From the NCBI GenBank assembly GCA_904394215.1, contig CAJFNF010000001.1:32869-96868 (forward strand): a stretch of 64,000 nt of DNA, given 5' to 3'. This stretch comes from an uncultured Faecalibacterium sp. (lineage in GTDB: Bacteria; Bacillota; Clostridia; Oscillospirales; Ruminococcaceae). Shown in pieces: positions 1 through 8,758 of the stretch (its first letter is position 1; every line of letters begins with the position of its first letter). The notes under the pieces were generated by a model. The model was not told the origin of the DNA and searched no databases. It worked only from the letters and a program-made list of their open reading frames with translations. A program made the position numbers and the translations under genes.

Positions 1-744
1 CTGACCGGCTATTTCGTCAGCAGCGCCAATACGCGCCTGCTGAGCCAGCCTGCCAGCAGCATCCTGGCCATGGATATCTCCACCCTGAAAGCGTATCTGG
101 ACAGCGGCGCAGATGCCCCTCTCACCGGCTATGCCGGCAAGATGGTGTCCGGCTTCAGCTGGACCTACTGCGGTGTCTGCTCTGCAAAGGAAGCCCAGAA
201 GCTTCTGCGGGCCGACGGCACACCCCTGACCAAGACCATCAAAATCCGTTTCCCGGGTCAGAGCAACCAGGCCCTGGAAGGCCAGCTGACCGAGGTGACC
301 GTTGATGAGGCATCCGGCCTGGCGCGGTTTGTGCTGACCTGCGATTCCATCACGGCTGATGTGCTGCGGTTGGGCCATGCCTCGGCCGAAATCATCGTCA
401 ATGAAACCACTGGCTTGCGGGTGCCTGCACAGGCCGTCCATTATGTTCTGGAGACCGGGGAAGAGGTCACTCCTGCCGACTCCGCTGCTTCGGCAGCGGA
501 CAGTGCCTCCAGCGGGGCACAGCTGAAAGGTGAAAATTACATTCCCGGCGTCTATGTCAAATTCGGCAACCTGGCCCGGTTCTGCCGGATCGATCCGGTG
601 AGCGACCAGCACCCCTGGGTCACCGATGGCGACTACATCATTGTAGAGCCCAAGGGAACAGACGGCTCCATCAGTGAAGTGCGCCTGTATGACCAGGTGA
701 TCGTGGAAGGACAAAACCTTTACGACGGCAAACTGCTGTCCTGA
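1..744 (+). CDS. HlyD-like envelope protein, 3' part
   Basis: The reading frame is open from base 1, so the gene starts left of the window; 247 codons plus stop are visible. The protein looks like the C-terminal half of a HlyD/membrane-fusion-like protein: a beta-rich region with a repeated LTGY pattern near the visible start and again about 40 residues later, then an Ala/Ser-rich linker and a final beta domain. Such a gene is often found directly before sepF in Clostridia. That family link is from memory of gene order and weak sequence resemblance, so the role (envelope or export adaptor) is an inference. No terminator follows; sepF has its own promoter downstream. Confidence 0.6.
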   Translation: MTGYFVSSANTRLLSQPASSILAMDISTLKAYLDSGADAPLTGYAGKMVSGFSWTYCGVCSAKEAQKLLRADGTPLTKTIKIRFPGQSNQALEGQLTEVTVDEASGLARFVLTCDSITADVLRLGHASAEIIVNETTGLRVPAQAVHYVLETGEEVTPADSAASAADSASSGAQLKGENYIPGVYVKFGNLARFCRIDPVSDQHPWVTDGDYIIVEPKGTDGSISEVRLYDQVIVEGQNLYDGKLLS

Positions 745-800
745 CGGCAGCATGTACCCATAAGTTGCACAATCTCCTCTCAGTTTTATGCCGGGATACC

Positions 801-829
801 TTGACATCCGGAACAAAAAAACAGATAAT
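801..829 (+). promoter_or_regulatory. sigma-A promoter of sepF
   Basis: TTGACA at 801-806 and GATAAT at 824-829 are separated by 17 bases. This is a near-consensus housekeeping promoter in the 183-base gap before sepF. The leader of about 90 bases holds a small hairpin (CATCTGC/GCAGATG) just before the ribosome binding site. Confidence 0.75.
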
Positions 830-927
830 ATAAAAAGCTATTCTTTTTTGCTTGTCTTGCTGCGCAGGACGGCGGCGCCTTTTGCGTGCGAATGGCATCT
901 GCATAGCAGATGAAAGGAGCGGTATCG

Positions 928-1392
928 ATGTCTTTTATGGAAAATATCAAAAAAGGACTTTTCGGCGAGGATGATGGTTATGATGACCAGTACATTGACG
1001 ATGGGCCCCAGATGGTGAACAACAACAGTGGCTTCGGCTCGTCGGATTCCTACGATGACGACAGCACCGACAGCACCTCCAAAGGGAGCAACCGCGTGGT
1101 CAACATCAATGCGACCACTCAGCTCAAGGTGGTACTGGTCAAGCCCGAGCGTTTTGAGGATGCAAGCACCATCGCAGACCACCTCAACAACAAGCGCACC
1201 GTTGTGCTGAACCTCGAATCCACCAACAAGGAAGTTTCCCGCCGTCTGGTTGATTTCCTGTCCGGCGTGGCCTATGCCAACAACGGTCAGATCAAGCGGG
1301 TTGCCAACAGCACCTTTATTATTACGCCCTACAACGTGGATATTATGGGCGATCTGCTGGACGAGCTGGAGAACAATGGCGCGTTCTATTGA
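928..1392 (+). CDS. sepF: Cell division protein SepF
   Basis: SepF binds the C-terminal tail of FtsZ and anchors and bundles FtsZ filaments at the membrane. The 154-residue protein has the family plan: a short N-terminal amphipathic stretch (MSFMENIKKGLFGE), an acidic Asp/Ser-rich linker to about residue 55, and the conserved SepF domain (VVLVKPERFEDAS...) to the end. An in-frame ATG at 910 is rejected because the ribosome binding site AAAGGAG lies inside it at 913-919, eight bases before 928. The stop overlaps the start of the next gene, suggesting coupled translation with the ylmH-like and divIVA genes, a classic Firmicute division cluster. Confidence 0.95.
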   Translation: MSFMENIKKGLFGEDDGYDDQYIDDGPQMVNNNSGFGSSDSYDDDSTDSTSKGSNRVVNINATTQLKVVLVKPERFEDASTIADHLNNKRTVVLNLESTNKEVSRRLVDFLSGVAYANNGQIKRVANSTFIITPYNVDIMGDLLDELENNGAFY

Positions 1393-2197
1393 TGAATCTG
1401 CTGCCCGGAATCCAGTGCGGGGATTTATTCCGCCCCAAAATGACAAAGAACGCTTTCTGATGCGCCACATGGAGGACTTGGCCCGTACGGCCCAGGCCCG
1501 CGGCATTCCCAAATATTCCTCCTTTCTCAGTGACAGGGAGCAGGTCCTTGCCAAAGCCGCTTTGGCAAAGGCCGGCTGTGCCTGCTGGCATCTGGACGGC
1601 GGTTATCCTGACGCAGAGCGTCAGCTGGTGGCCATTGAACCAGAGGACAGCTGGACAGACAGCCCTTTGACCTGTGTACGCCTGGAATGCAGGACAGCCC
1701 CCGGGGCGGACCTGCCTGCCCACAAAGACTATCTGGGCAGCCTGATGGGCCTGGCGCTGCGGCGGGAAGCGCTGGGAGACATTGTTCTCCCCAGCGCTGC
1801 ACCGGGCACTGCCTATGTGTTTGCATTGGAGCCGGCGGCCCGGCTGATCTGCGAGGAATTGTGTCAGGTCGGCCGTGCGGAGGTCAGCTGCTTCATCCAG
1901 TCTTTGGAGGAGCTGCCGGATCTTTCGCCGGGAGAACGGGTGATCCGGACAGCGGCTGTATCGTCCCTGCGCCTGGACGCAGTGCTGGCTGCCATGCTGC
2001 ACTGCAGCCGTGGTGCTGCGGCCGCTCTGATTGAGGCAGGGCGGGTGGAGATCAACCATTTGCCCACCGAGAACGTTCACGCCCCAGTCTATGAGGGAGA
2101 TATCTTTACCGTGCGGGGCAAGGGGCGTTTTGCCCTGACCTCTCTCCCGGGAAAAACCAAAAAAGACCGGCAAATCGTTGCCTTCTTCCAGTATTAG
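1376..2197 (+). CDS. YlmH-like S4-domain RNA-binding protein
   Basis: The 273-residue protein matches the YlmH family by its position between sepF and divIVA, its N-terminal region (NDKERFL...FLSDREQ) and a C-terminal S4 RNA-binding domain (residues about 195-260, with SRGAAAALIEAGRVEINH). YlmH binds the ribosome and takes part in rescue of stalled nascent chains. The start at 1376 lies inside the end of sepF (17-base overlap) and gives MARSIDESAARNP; the reading frame is also open further upstream, but there it only shadows sepF. A later ATG at 1459 would remove conserved residues. Confidence 0.85.
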   Translation: MARSIDESAARNPVRGFIPPQNDKERFLMRHMEDLARTAQARGIPKYSSFLSDREQVLAKAALAKAGCACWHLDGGYPDAERQLVAIEPEDSWTDSPLTCVRLECRTAPGADLPAHKDYLGSLMGLALRREALGDIVLPSAAPGTAYVFALEPAARLICEELCQVGRAEVSCFIQSLEELPDLSPGERVIRTAAVSSLRLDAVLAAMLHCSRGAAAALIEAGRVEINHLPTENVHAPVYEGDIFTVRGKGRFALTSLPGKTKKDRQIVAFFQY

Positions 2198-2222
2198 TTG
2201 TAAATGACAGGAGGATATCAGT

Positions 2223-2984
2223 ATGCTGACATCGCAGGATGTGCACTCTGTCCAGTTTGAAAAGAGCTTCCGCGGCTACCGAATTGAGGAAGTGGATCAT
2301 TTCCTGGACAGAATTGAGGAGCAGCTCAAGAGCAGCGCTGATGAGATCGAGCGGATGCAGCAGCAGATTCAGCAGCTGCAGGCCGACAATCAGCGGCTGG
2401 CCAAGGAAACCGAAGATTACCGCGCCGACGGTGAGATTATGAAGTCTGCCCTGATCAATGCCCAGCGGATCGGCGAGAATGTCATCCGCGAGGCCAACCA
2501 GAAGGCAGAGGAGATCATCCATAAGGCCAACATCCGCAGCGATGACATCATCCGTGATGCCAACGATCTGCTGCAGAAGGCCACCGACCGGGCAGATGAA
2601 ATCGTCCGGGAGGCCAGCGACCAGCGGATGCTGGAAGAACGGGAATATGAGCGCGTCCGTCTGGAAGTCACCCGCTTCAAAGCGGATGTGCTGAACCTGT
2701 ATCGCAGCCATGTGGAATCCCTGAGCCGTCTGCCTGAGTATACGCCCGACGCACCGGCCGAGCAGTCCCAGGAAGGCGCTGCCGAGGAGACTGAGTCTCC
2801 CGCAGAGGCTCCTGCCGCTGATGCCGCAGCCGACCAGGCCGAGGAGACCGACGCAGACCAGCAGGCTGCAGATCAGAGCGAAGACTTCTGGAACAAAGAC
2901 GAGAGCCAGCTGAAGACTCCCGAACAGAAACAGCCCGCCGAGGTGGATTACTCTGCCTTCCAGGGCGTCCAGTTCAGCAAATAA
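2223..2984 (+). CDS. divIVA: DivIVA septum/pole protein
   Basis: DivIVA is a coiled-coil scaffold that senses curved membrane and places division or sporulation factors at septa and poles. The N-terminus (about residues 1-35, QDVHSVQFEKSFRGYRIEEV) is the typical membrane-binding domain. Residues about 35-165 are continuous heptad-rich coiled coil with QQQIQQLQ and repeated EANQKAEEI-type segments. The last 80 residues are a low-complexity Ala/Glu/Asp tail, longer and more acidic than in Bacillus. AGGAGG precedes the ATG at good spacing. In a spore-former it may also act in chromosome capture at the pole. Confidence 0.93.
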   Translation: MLTSQDVHSVQFEKSFRGYRIEEVDHFLDRIEEQLKSSADEIERMQQQIQQLQADNQRLAKETEDYRADGEIMKSALINAQRIGENVIREANQKAEEIIHKANIRSDDIIRDANDLLQKATDRADEIVREASDQRMLEEREYERVRLEVTRFKADVLNLYRSHVESLSRLPEYTPDAPAEQSQEGAAEETESPAEAPAADAAADQAEETDADQQAADQSEDFWNKDESQLKTPEQKQPAEVDYSAFQGVQFSK

Positions 2985-3133
2985 CATTATATCCCCCGCG
3001 TGGTTTTACCATGCGTTGCAGCAGGGCAGGGGCGCAAGCACCTGTTCCTGCTTTTCCCATGTATCGGCTTTGCCGGTGCATCTGCGCTTTGTGCACAGAA
3101 ATGAAAGAAAGAAAATTGAGGAGTGTGGAACCA

Positions 3134-5926
3134 GTGCCTAAAGCAAAATCTCAATACGACAGTACCCTGCACCTGCCCAAAACCTTGTTCGAGATGCGTG
3201 CCGGCCTTCCCAAGAAGGAGCCCGTCATGCTGGAGGATTGGAACAAGAACGATCTGTACAACCAGCTGATGAAGCACAATGAGGGCAAGCCCACCTTTGT
3301 GCTGCACGATGGCCCTCCGTACGCCAACGGCAACATTCACATGGGCACCGCCCTGAACAAGATCATCAAGGATATCATCATCCGCGAGAAGAACATGGAC
3401 GGCTACAAGGCCCCCTATATTCCCGGTTTTGATACCCACGGCCTGCCCATCGAGCTGAAGGCCCTTTCTTCTGTCGGCGACAAGAAGAAGGATATTTCCA
3501 AGCTGGGCCTGCGTCAGATCTGCGAGAAGTTTGCCACTGAGCACATCGACATCATGAGCGATCAGTTCAAGCGTCTGGGTGTCATCGGTGACTTTGAGCA
3601 TCCTTACCTGACCCTGAAGCCTGAGTTTGAGGCCCGCCAGATCGAAATCTTTGGCGAGATGGCCAAGAAGGGCTACATCTACAAGGGCCTGAAGCCTGTT
3701 TACTGGTGCCCTGAGTGCCGCACTGCTCTGGCTGAGGCTGAGATCGAATACGGCGAGGACGACTGTGACTCTATCTTCGTTCAGTTCCATGTGACCCAGG
3801 ATCCCAACGGCGTGCTGGCCAAATACGGCATCCCGATGGACAAGACCTGGTTTGTGATCTGGACCACCACTACCTGGACTCTGCCCGCCAACGAGGCCAT
3901 CTGCCTGAACGGCGCCCTGGAGTACTCCTTCGTCAAGTTCAATGGCGAGTACCACATCATGGCCACCGAGCTGGTAGACAGCGTCATGAAAGCCTGCAAC
4001 ATCACCGAGTATGAGGTGGTGGGCCAGCCGGTCATGGGCTCTGAGTTTGAGATGATGCGGTATCAGCATGTTTACCTGCCCAAAGAAGGCCTGGTGATCC
4101 TGGGCGATCACGTCACCCTGGAGAGCGGCTCTGGCTGTGTTCATACCGCCGGCGGCCACGGCGTCGACGACTTCAACGTCAGCCAGAAGTACAATGTGCC
4201 CATTACCGTTCCTGTGGACGATGGCGGCTATCTGACCGAGCTGGCCGGCAAGTATGCAGGGCAGAAGGTGTGGGATGCCAACAAGACCATCCTGGCAGAC
4301 CTGACTGCAGCCGGCGTCATCCTGGGCCAGGTGCACATCAAGCACCAGTACCCCCACTGCTGGCGCTGCCACAACCCCATCATCTTCCGCGCCACCGAGC
4401 AGTGGTTCTGCTCCATTGACGCCTTCAAGGATGAGGTCTACAAGGCCATCGACGGCGTCCAGTGGATGCCCGAGTGGGGCCATGACCGTATGTACGGCAT
4501 GGTGCGTGACCGCAGCGACTGGTGCATCAGCCGTCAGCGTACCTGGGGCGTGCCCATTCCTGCCTTCTACTGCAAGAAGTGCGGCAAGTACCACATCACC
4601 GACGCCACCATCAAGGCTGTCAGCGACCTGTTCCGCAAGGAAGGCTCTGACGCCTGGTATAAGTATGACGCAGAGCAGATCATCCCGGCAGGGGAGGTCT
4701 GCGAGAACTGTGGCGGCACCGAGTGGACCAAGGACACCGACATCATGGACGTCTGGTTCGACTCCGGTTCCACCCACCGCGCTGTGCTGGAAGAGCGGCC
4801 CGAGCTGCACTTCCCCGCAGACCTGTATATGGAAGGTGCCGACCAGTTCCGCGGCTGGTTCCAGTCCAGCCTGCTGACCAGTGTTGCAAGCCGCGGCGTG
4901 GCTCCCTATAAGGCAGTTCTGTGCCATGGCTGGGTCGTGGACGAGCAGGGCAAGCAGATGCACAAGAGCGCCGGCAACGGTGTGGAGCCTTCCGAAGTCA
5001 TCAAGGACTACGGCGCCGATATCATCCGTCTGTGGGTTGCTTCTTCCGATTACACGGTGGATGTCCGCGCCGGCAAGAATATCTTCAAGCAGCTGAGCGA
5101 GGCTTACCGCAAGATCCGCAACACTGCCCGCTTCATCCTGGGCAACCTGGATGGCTTTGATCCCAACACCGACATGCTGCCGCTGGATCAGCTGCAGGAG
5201 ATCGATCGCTGGGCTCTAGCCGCTCTGGACGACCTGCTGAAGGAGACCGATGCAGGCTATGCTGCCTATAACTTCAACAAGGTCTATCATGCGGTCTACA
5301 ACTTCTGCGTGGTGGCCATGTCCAACTTCTACCTGGATGTCATCAAGGACCGTCTGTACTGCACCAACGGCGCAGCCCGCCAGGCCGCTCAGACTGCCAT
5401 GTATAAGATCCTGGTGACCCTGGACAAGATCATTGCTCCCATCCTGTGCTTCACCAGCCAGGAGATCTGGGACTTCCTGCCCAAGACCGAGGGCATGAAC
5501 CGCTATGTGGTGTTCGAGGATATGCCTCACGCCGGTGCCTGGGCCGCTGACGAGGCTTTCAAGGCCAAGTGGGCCAAGCTGATGGCCGTCCGCGACGAGG
5601 TCAAGAAGTCTCTGGAGATCGCCCGCAACGACAAGAGGATCGGTGCTTCTCTGGAAGCTGCCGTCACCCTGTGCTGCAGCGACGAGGTCTACAGCCTGCT
5701 GAACAGCGTCCCCATGGACGAACTGGCCGACCTGATGATTGTCTCCCGTGTGGAGCTGGTGAAGGGCGAGGGCGGCACCGCTTCCGCCGTGGAAGGCCTG
5801 GGCATTGCCACTGACCATGCCGTGGGTGAGAAGTGCGAGCGCTGCTGGAAGTACACCGCTGACATCGGTTCTCATCCTGCTCATCCGACCCTGTGCGCAC
5901 GCTGCGCCAGCGTCATCGAGGGCTGA
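3134..5926 (+). CDS. ileS: Isoleucyl-tRNA synthetase
   Basis: The enzyme charges tRNA-Ile in the cytoplasm. The 930-residue protein has the HIGH-type motif in PPYANGNIHMG (His near residue 69), the editing domain, the KMSKS-type loop as KQMHKSAGN near residue 607, and a C-terminal zinc knuckle (CERCWKY...CARC). I choose GTG at 3134 because GAGGAG lies at 3118-3123 and the product begins MPKAKSQYDSTLHLPKT, as in the family; in-frame ATG codons upstream (3011, 3101) lack a ribosome binding site. The 150-base gap before it contains no T-box, so charging feedback is not evident here. Confidence 0.96.
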   Translation: MPKAKSQYDSTLHLPKTLFEMRAGLPKKEPVMLEDWNKNDLYNQLMKHNEGKPTFVLHDGPPYANGNIHMGTALNKIIKDIIIREKNMDGYKAPYIPGFDTHGLPIELKALSSVGDKKKDISKLGLRQICEKFATEHIDIMSDQFKRLGVIGDFEHPYLTLKPEFEARQIEIFGEMAKKGYIYKGLKPVYWCPECRTALAEAEIEYGEDDCDSIFVQFHVTQDPNGVLAKYGIPMDKTWFVIWTTTTWTLPANEAICLNGALEYSFVKFNGEYHIMATELVDSVMKACNITEYEVVGQPVMGSEFEMMRYQHVYLPKEGLVILGDHVTLESGSGCVHTAGGHGVDDFNVSQKYNVPITVPVDDGGYLTELAGKYAGQKVWDANKTILADLTAAGVILGQVHIKHQYPHCWRCHNPIIFRATEQWFCSIDAFKDEVYKAIDGVQWMPEWGHDRMYGMVRDRSDWCISRQRTWGVPIPAFYCKKCGKYHITDATIKAVSDLFRKEGSDAWYKYDAEQIIPAGEVCENCGGTEWTKDTDIMDVWFDSGSTHRAVLEERPELHFPADLYMEGADQFRGWFQSSLLTSVASRGVAPYKAVLCHGWVVDEQGKQMHKSAGNGVEPSEVIKDYGADIIRLWVASSDYTVDVRAGKNIFKQLSEAYRKIRNTARFILGNLDGFDPNTDMLPLDQLQEIDRWALAALDDLLKETDAGYAAYNFNKVYHAVYNFCVVAMSNFYLDVIKDRLYCTNGAARQAAQTAMYKILVTLDKIIAPILCFTSQEIWDFLPKTEGMNRYVVFEDMPHAGAWAADEAFKAKWAKLMAVRDEVKKSLEIARNDKRIGASLEAAVTLCCSDEVYSLLNSVPMDELADLMIVSRVELVKGEGGTASAVEGLGIATDHAVGEKCERCWKYTADIGSHPAHPTLCARCASVIEG

Positions 5927-5959
5927 TGCTCTGGCTCTGATTTGATGGAGTAAAAATAG

Positions 5960-6003
5960 AAGGACGGCGTTCCCTCGGTACGATCTTGGGGAGCGCCGTT
6001 CTT
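5960..6003 (+). terminator. Terminator-like hairpin after ileS
   Basis: Arms 5960-5974 and 5989-6003 pair over 15 positions with two G-U pairs, followed by a short T run. It lies between ileS and lspA and probably ends or attenuates the ileS transcript. Confidence 0.65.
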
Positions 6004-6081
6004 TGCAAACGCCAAAAACTGTCAGGGCGAGGCTCGCCGCAGGGTTGCAGCGGGCCTCAGCCGTCCCACAGGAGAAATGTT

Positions 6082-6552
6082 ATGTTTGTGTTCCTGAATC
6101 TCGTCTGCATTGCCGCCCTGGTGGGCATTGATCAGGCAATCAAGCTCTGGGCTGTTCAAAATCTGATGCCGGTGGAATCCATGCCGCTGATTCCCCATAT
6201 CGTGGAGCTGCGGTTTGTCTACAATGAAGGAATGTCCTTCAGCCTTCTCAGCGGCAAACAGGAGTTTCTGATTGCCGCCACCAGCATCGGCATGCTGGTG
6301 ATCGCCTGGTGGCTGTTCACCCATTGCCGCAACGATCAGCTGCAGCGCTGGGCCTGGGTCCTGGTTCTGGGCGGCGGCATCGGCAACCTGATCGACCGGA
6401 TTGCCGAAGGCCGTGTGGTGGACTATATCAATCTGCTGTTCATGCGTTTCGCAGTGTTCAACTTCGCCGATATCTGTGTCTGTGTCGGGATGGGCCTGTG
6501 GATTCTGGCCATCATTCTGGAAGAGCGCAGAAATCCGGAGGGAAAGAAGTAA
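6082..6552 (+). CDS. lspA: Lipoprotein signal peptidase II
   Basis: LspA is the membrane aspartyl protease that removes the signal peptide of lipid-modified prolipoproteins. The 156-residue protein has four hydrophobic segments and the conserved boxes GIDQ (N-terminus), GNLIDR, VVDYI and FNFADIC. By family comparison the catalytic pair is Asp114 (VVDYI) and Asp130 (FNFAD). The start at 6082 follows AGGAGAAATGTT; the upstream in-frame extension overlaps the terminator hairpin and is not supported. It is followed after three bases by a pseudouridine synthase gene, the usual lspA-rluD pair. Confidence 0.95.
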   Translation: MFVFLNLVCIAALVGIDQAIKLWAVQNLMPVESMPLIPHIVELRFVYNEGMSFSLLSGKQEFLIAATSIGMLVIAWWLFTHCRNDQLQRWAWVLVLGGGIGNLIDRIAEGRVVDYINLLFMRFAVFNFADICVCVGMGLWILAIILEERRNPEGKK

Positions 6553-6555
6553 TCC

Positions 6556-7488
6556 ATGGAACAGCGCGAATTTTCGGTGGAAGCAGAGAGCGCCGGCCAG
6601 CGGATTGACCGTTTTCTGGCCGGGGAAGACACCGGCCTCTCCCGCAGTGCCCTGCAAAACCTGATTGCAGAGGGCCATGTGCTGGCCAACGGCAAACAGG
6701 CTGTGAAAAACCTCAAATTGAAAACCGGAGACACCATCCTGCTGGAGATCCCCGACGCGGCGCCCATTGCCGCCGTACCCCAGGATATTCCGCTGGACGT
6801 GGTGTATGAGGATTCCCATCTGCTGGTGGTAAACAAGCCCAAGGGAATGGTGGTTCACCCGGCCCCGGGCAACCCGGACGGCACCCTGGTCAACGCACTG
6901 CTGTGGCACTGCCGGGGCAGCCTGTCGGGGATCGGCGGTGAAATCCGGCCGGGCATCGTCCACCGCATTGATAAAGATACCAGCGGCCTGCTGGTGGTGG
7001 CCAAAGACGATGCCACCCATATTGGCCTGTCCCGCCAAATGGCGGAACACAGCGTCGAGCGGGCCTATCAGACGGTGGTCTATGGCGGTTTCAGTGAGGA
7101 CGATGGTTTTGTGGAGAGCTATCTGGGCCGCTCCAAAACCGACCGCAAAAAGATGGCGGTATACCCTGCCGGGGAACCCCACACCAAATATGCCTATACC
7201 GGCTGGCGGGTTCTGGAACGGCTGGGGGAATTCACCCTGCTGGAATGCCGCCTGAAAACAGGGCGTACTCACCAGATCCGCGTTCATATGGCATCCATTC
7301 ATCATCCGGTGGCAGGAGATGCCGTCTATGGGCCCCGGAACTGCATCACCAGCCTTCACGGCCAGTGCCTCCATGCCAAAACGCTGGGATTCATCCATCC
7401 GGCCACAGGGGAGTGGCTGTCCTTTAACAGTGAGCTGCCTGCGTACTTCACCCATTTTTTGACCTCATTAAGGAGGGGACGGACATGA
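6556..7488 (+). CDS. rluD: RluD/RluA-family rRNA pseudouridine synthase
   Basis: The enzyme converts uridines of large-subunit rRNA to pseudouridine. The 310-residue protein has an N-terminal S4 domain (residues about 12-65, QRIDRFLAGEDTGLSRSALQ) and the catalytic motif HRIDKDTSGLLVVAK with Asp139, followed by the KTGRTHQIRVHM box. This is the RluD-type layout; exact target uridines cannot be read from the sequence. It follows lspA by three bases, and its stop overlaps the next start (ATGA), so the three genes are probably one operon. Confidence 0.9.
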   Translation: MEQREFSVEAESAGQRIDRFLAGEDTGLSRSALQNLIAEGHVLANGKQAVKNLKLKTGDTILLEIPDAAPIAAVPQDIPLDVVYEDSHLLVVNKPKGMVVHPAPGNPDGTLVNALLWHCRGSLSGIGGEIRPGIVHRIDKDTSGLLVVAKDDATHIGLSRQMAEHSVERAYQTVVYGGFSEDDGFVESYLGRSKTDRKKMAVYPAGEPHTKYAYTGWRVLERLGEFTLLECRLKTGRTHQIRVHMASIHHPVAGDAVYGPRNCITSLHGQCLHAKTLGFIHPATGEWLSFNSELPAYFTHFLTSLRRGRT

Positions 7489-8312
7489 AACAGTCGCTGG
7501 AATCCACGCTGGTTCTCTGCGATCTGGACGCATTGATGCTGGGAGCCGACGGCAACCTGACCCAGGTGCTGCGGGACGTTTTGCAGCTGTTTACGGCCCG
7601 GGGCGGCCAGCTGACCGTCTTTTCCCAGAAGACCCCCAAAGCGGTGCGTGCCATTCTGGGCAGCGTTTCCCTGGCTGCTCCTGCGCTGCTGTGCGGCGGC
7701 ACTCTGGTCTACAGCTTTTCCGCCGGCAATGGGCAGGCCATGGCCAGCTTCGCGGCCCTGGGGGATGATTTCCTGGCCAAGCTTCCTTCAGCGCCCGGCA
7801 TCGGCATCGCCCTTCAGATGAAGGATGGTTCCACCCGGGTTCTCCGGATGAACCACGCTCTGGATCGGCATCTGCGCCACGAGTGGACTCCTTATCTGCT
7901 CACCAAGACCGAGGGCGTATCCAGTGCCGACGTGCTGCGGGTGCTTCTCTACCAGGATGCCAAGACCATCCCGGCCTTGCAGACCTTTGAGAAGGCGCTG
8001 GAAGAAACCGGCGCTCCGCTCCGGCAGGACCGGCTGGCCATCGACTGTCTGGCTCTGACCCCCGACAGCATGAACATGGGGGCTGCATTCAGTGCCGTCT
8101 GTGCCTCCGCCATGCGCTCGCCCGAGAATATCACCGTACTGGCCGGCAGCGGTCAGATGGTGGAATTGATGCGCCTGGCCGGCCAGAGTGCTGCGGCTTT
8201 TGACGCTCCGGCAGAAGTCCGGCTGGCGGCAGGGCAGGTGACCTATTGCCGCGCTTCGGAAGGCGCTGCAGCGGAGTATCTGTATCAGCTGGTACGGAAC
8301 AGCGAGGGCTAA
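7485..8312 (+). CDS. Degenerate Cof-type HAD phosphatase-like protein
   Basis: The 275-residue protein has the outline of a Cof-type HAD hydrolase. Motif I is partly kept as LVLCDLDALML (DxD present but the usual Gly-Thr after it is lost). A Ser remains at the motif II position (TVFSQKTPKAV). The motif IV region that normally reads GDSxND is ITVLAGSGQMVELMRLAG, so the metal-binding acids are missing. I infer a weak or non-catalytic protein. AAGGAGGGG precedes the ATG, which overlaps the stop of the rluD gene by four bases. No substrate can be named. Confidence 0.6.
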   Translation: MKQSLESTLVLCDLDALMLGADGNLTQVLRDVLQLFTARGGQLTVFSQKTPKAVRAILGSVSLAAPALLCGGTLVYSFSAGNGQAMASFAALGDDFLAKLPSAPGIGIALQMKDGSTRVLRMNHALDRHLRHEWTPYLLTKTEGVSSADVLRVLLYQDAKTIPALQTFEKALEETGAPLRQDRLAIDCLALTPDSMNMGAAFSAVCASAMRSPENITVLAGSGQMVELMRLAGQSAAAFDAPAEVRLAAGQVTYCRASEGAAAEYLYQLVRNSEG

Positions 8313-8336
8313 GAGGTAAAATTCCTGTAAAAAGTT

Positions 8337-8368
8337 CTCCGTACCTGGTGCGGAGGGCTTTCTTTTTT
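8337..8368 (+). terminator. Intrinsic terminator after the HAD gene
   Basis: CTCCGTA at 8337-8343 pairs with TGCGGAG at 8349-8355, followed by a T-rich tail (CTTTCTTTTTT). It separates the lspA-rluD-HAD operon from the comEA-like gene. Confidence 0.75.
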
Positions 8369-8385
8369 GCGGAGGATACAGTACA

Positions 8386-8739
8386 ATGAAAAGGAAGCCT
8401 GTCACAAGACAGGAAAAAATCTTCCTGGCGGCATCGGTTGCGGTGTCAGCTTTGCTGATGGTGTCGGCCTATCTGTTCACGGCGCCCCTGATTCCCATGC
8501 AGTTGGTCGGAAGCGCCGGTTCTACGGTGACCTTGCTGGATGCCGCCCGGGTGGATTTGAATACCGCCGGGCTGGAAGCTCTGTGCACCCTGCCTGGCAT
8601 CGGGGAAAAGAAAGCCCAGGCCATTATCGATGACCGTCTGGCCAATGGTCTTTACCAGCAGGTGGAAGATGTGGCACGGGTGAGCGGAATTACCCAGAAT
8701 ACCATTGCCCAATGGGCCGGCCTGGCCTATGTGAGCTGA
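8386..8739 (+). CDS. ComEA-like helix-hairpin-helix protein
   Basis: The 117-residue protein has one N-terminal membrane segment (residues about 13-35) and an external helix-hairpin-helix domain (VDLNTAGLEALCTLPGIGEKK..., residues about 55-115). This is the ComEA plan: a membrane-tethered DNA-binding protein that can pull DNA through the wall during natural transformation. There is no comEC or pilus gene in the window, so a role in competence is only inferred from the domain. GGAGG precedes the ATG. Confidence 0.8.
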   Translation: MKRKPVTRQEKIFLAASVAVSALLMVSAYLFTAPLIPMQLVGSAGSTVTLLDAARVDLNTAGLEALCTLPGIGEKKAQAIIDDRLANGLYQQVEDVARVSGITQNTIAQWAGLAYVS

Positions 8740-8758
8740 CAGAAGGGGAATGAGGACT

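Noticed and set aside
2985..3133. Possible T-box before ileS
   Set aside because: No TGGTACCGCG-like core or terminator/antiterminator pair in the 150-base gap.
2987..4963. Long minus-strand reading frame of 658 codons opposite ileS
   Set aside because: It mirrors ileS codon by codon, has no ribosome binding site or family resemblance, and long antisense frames are expected in GC-rich genes.
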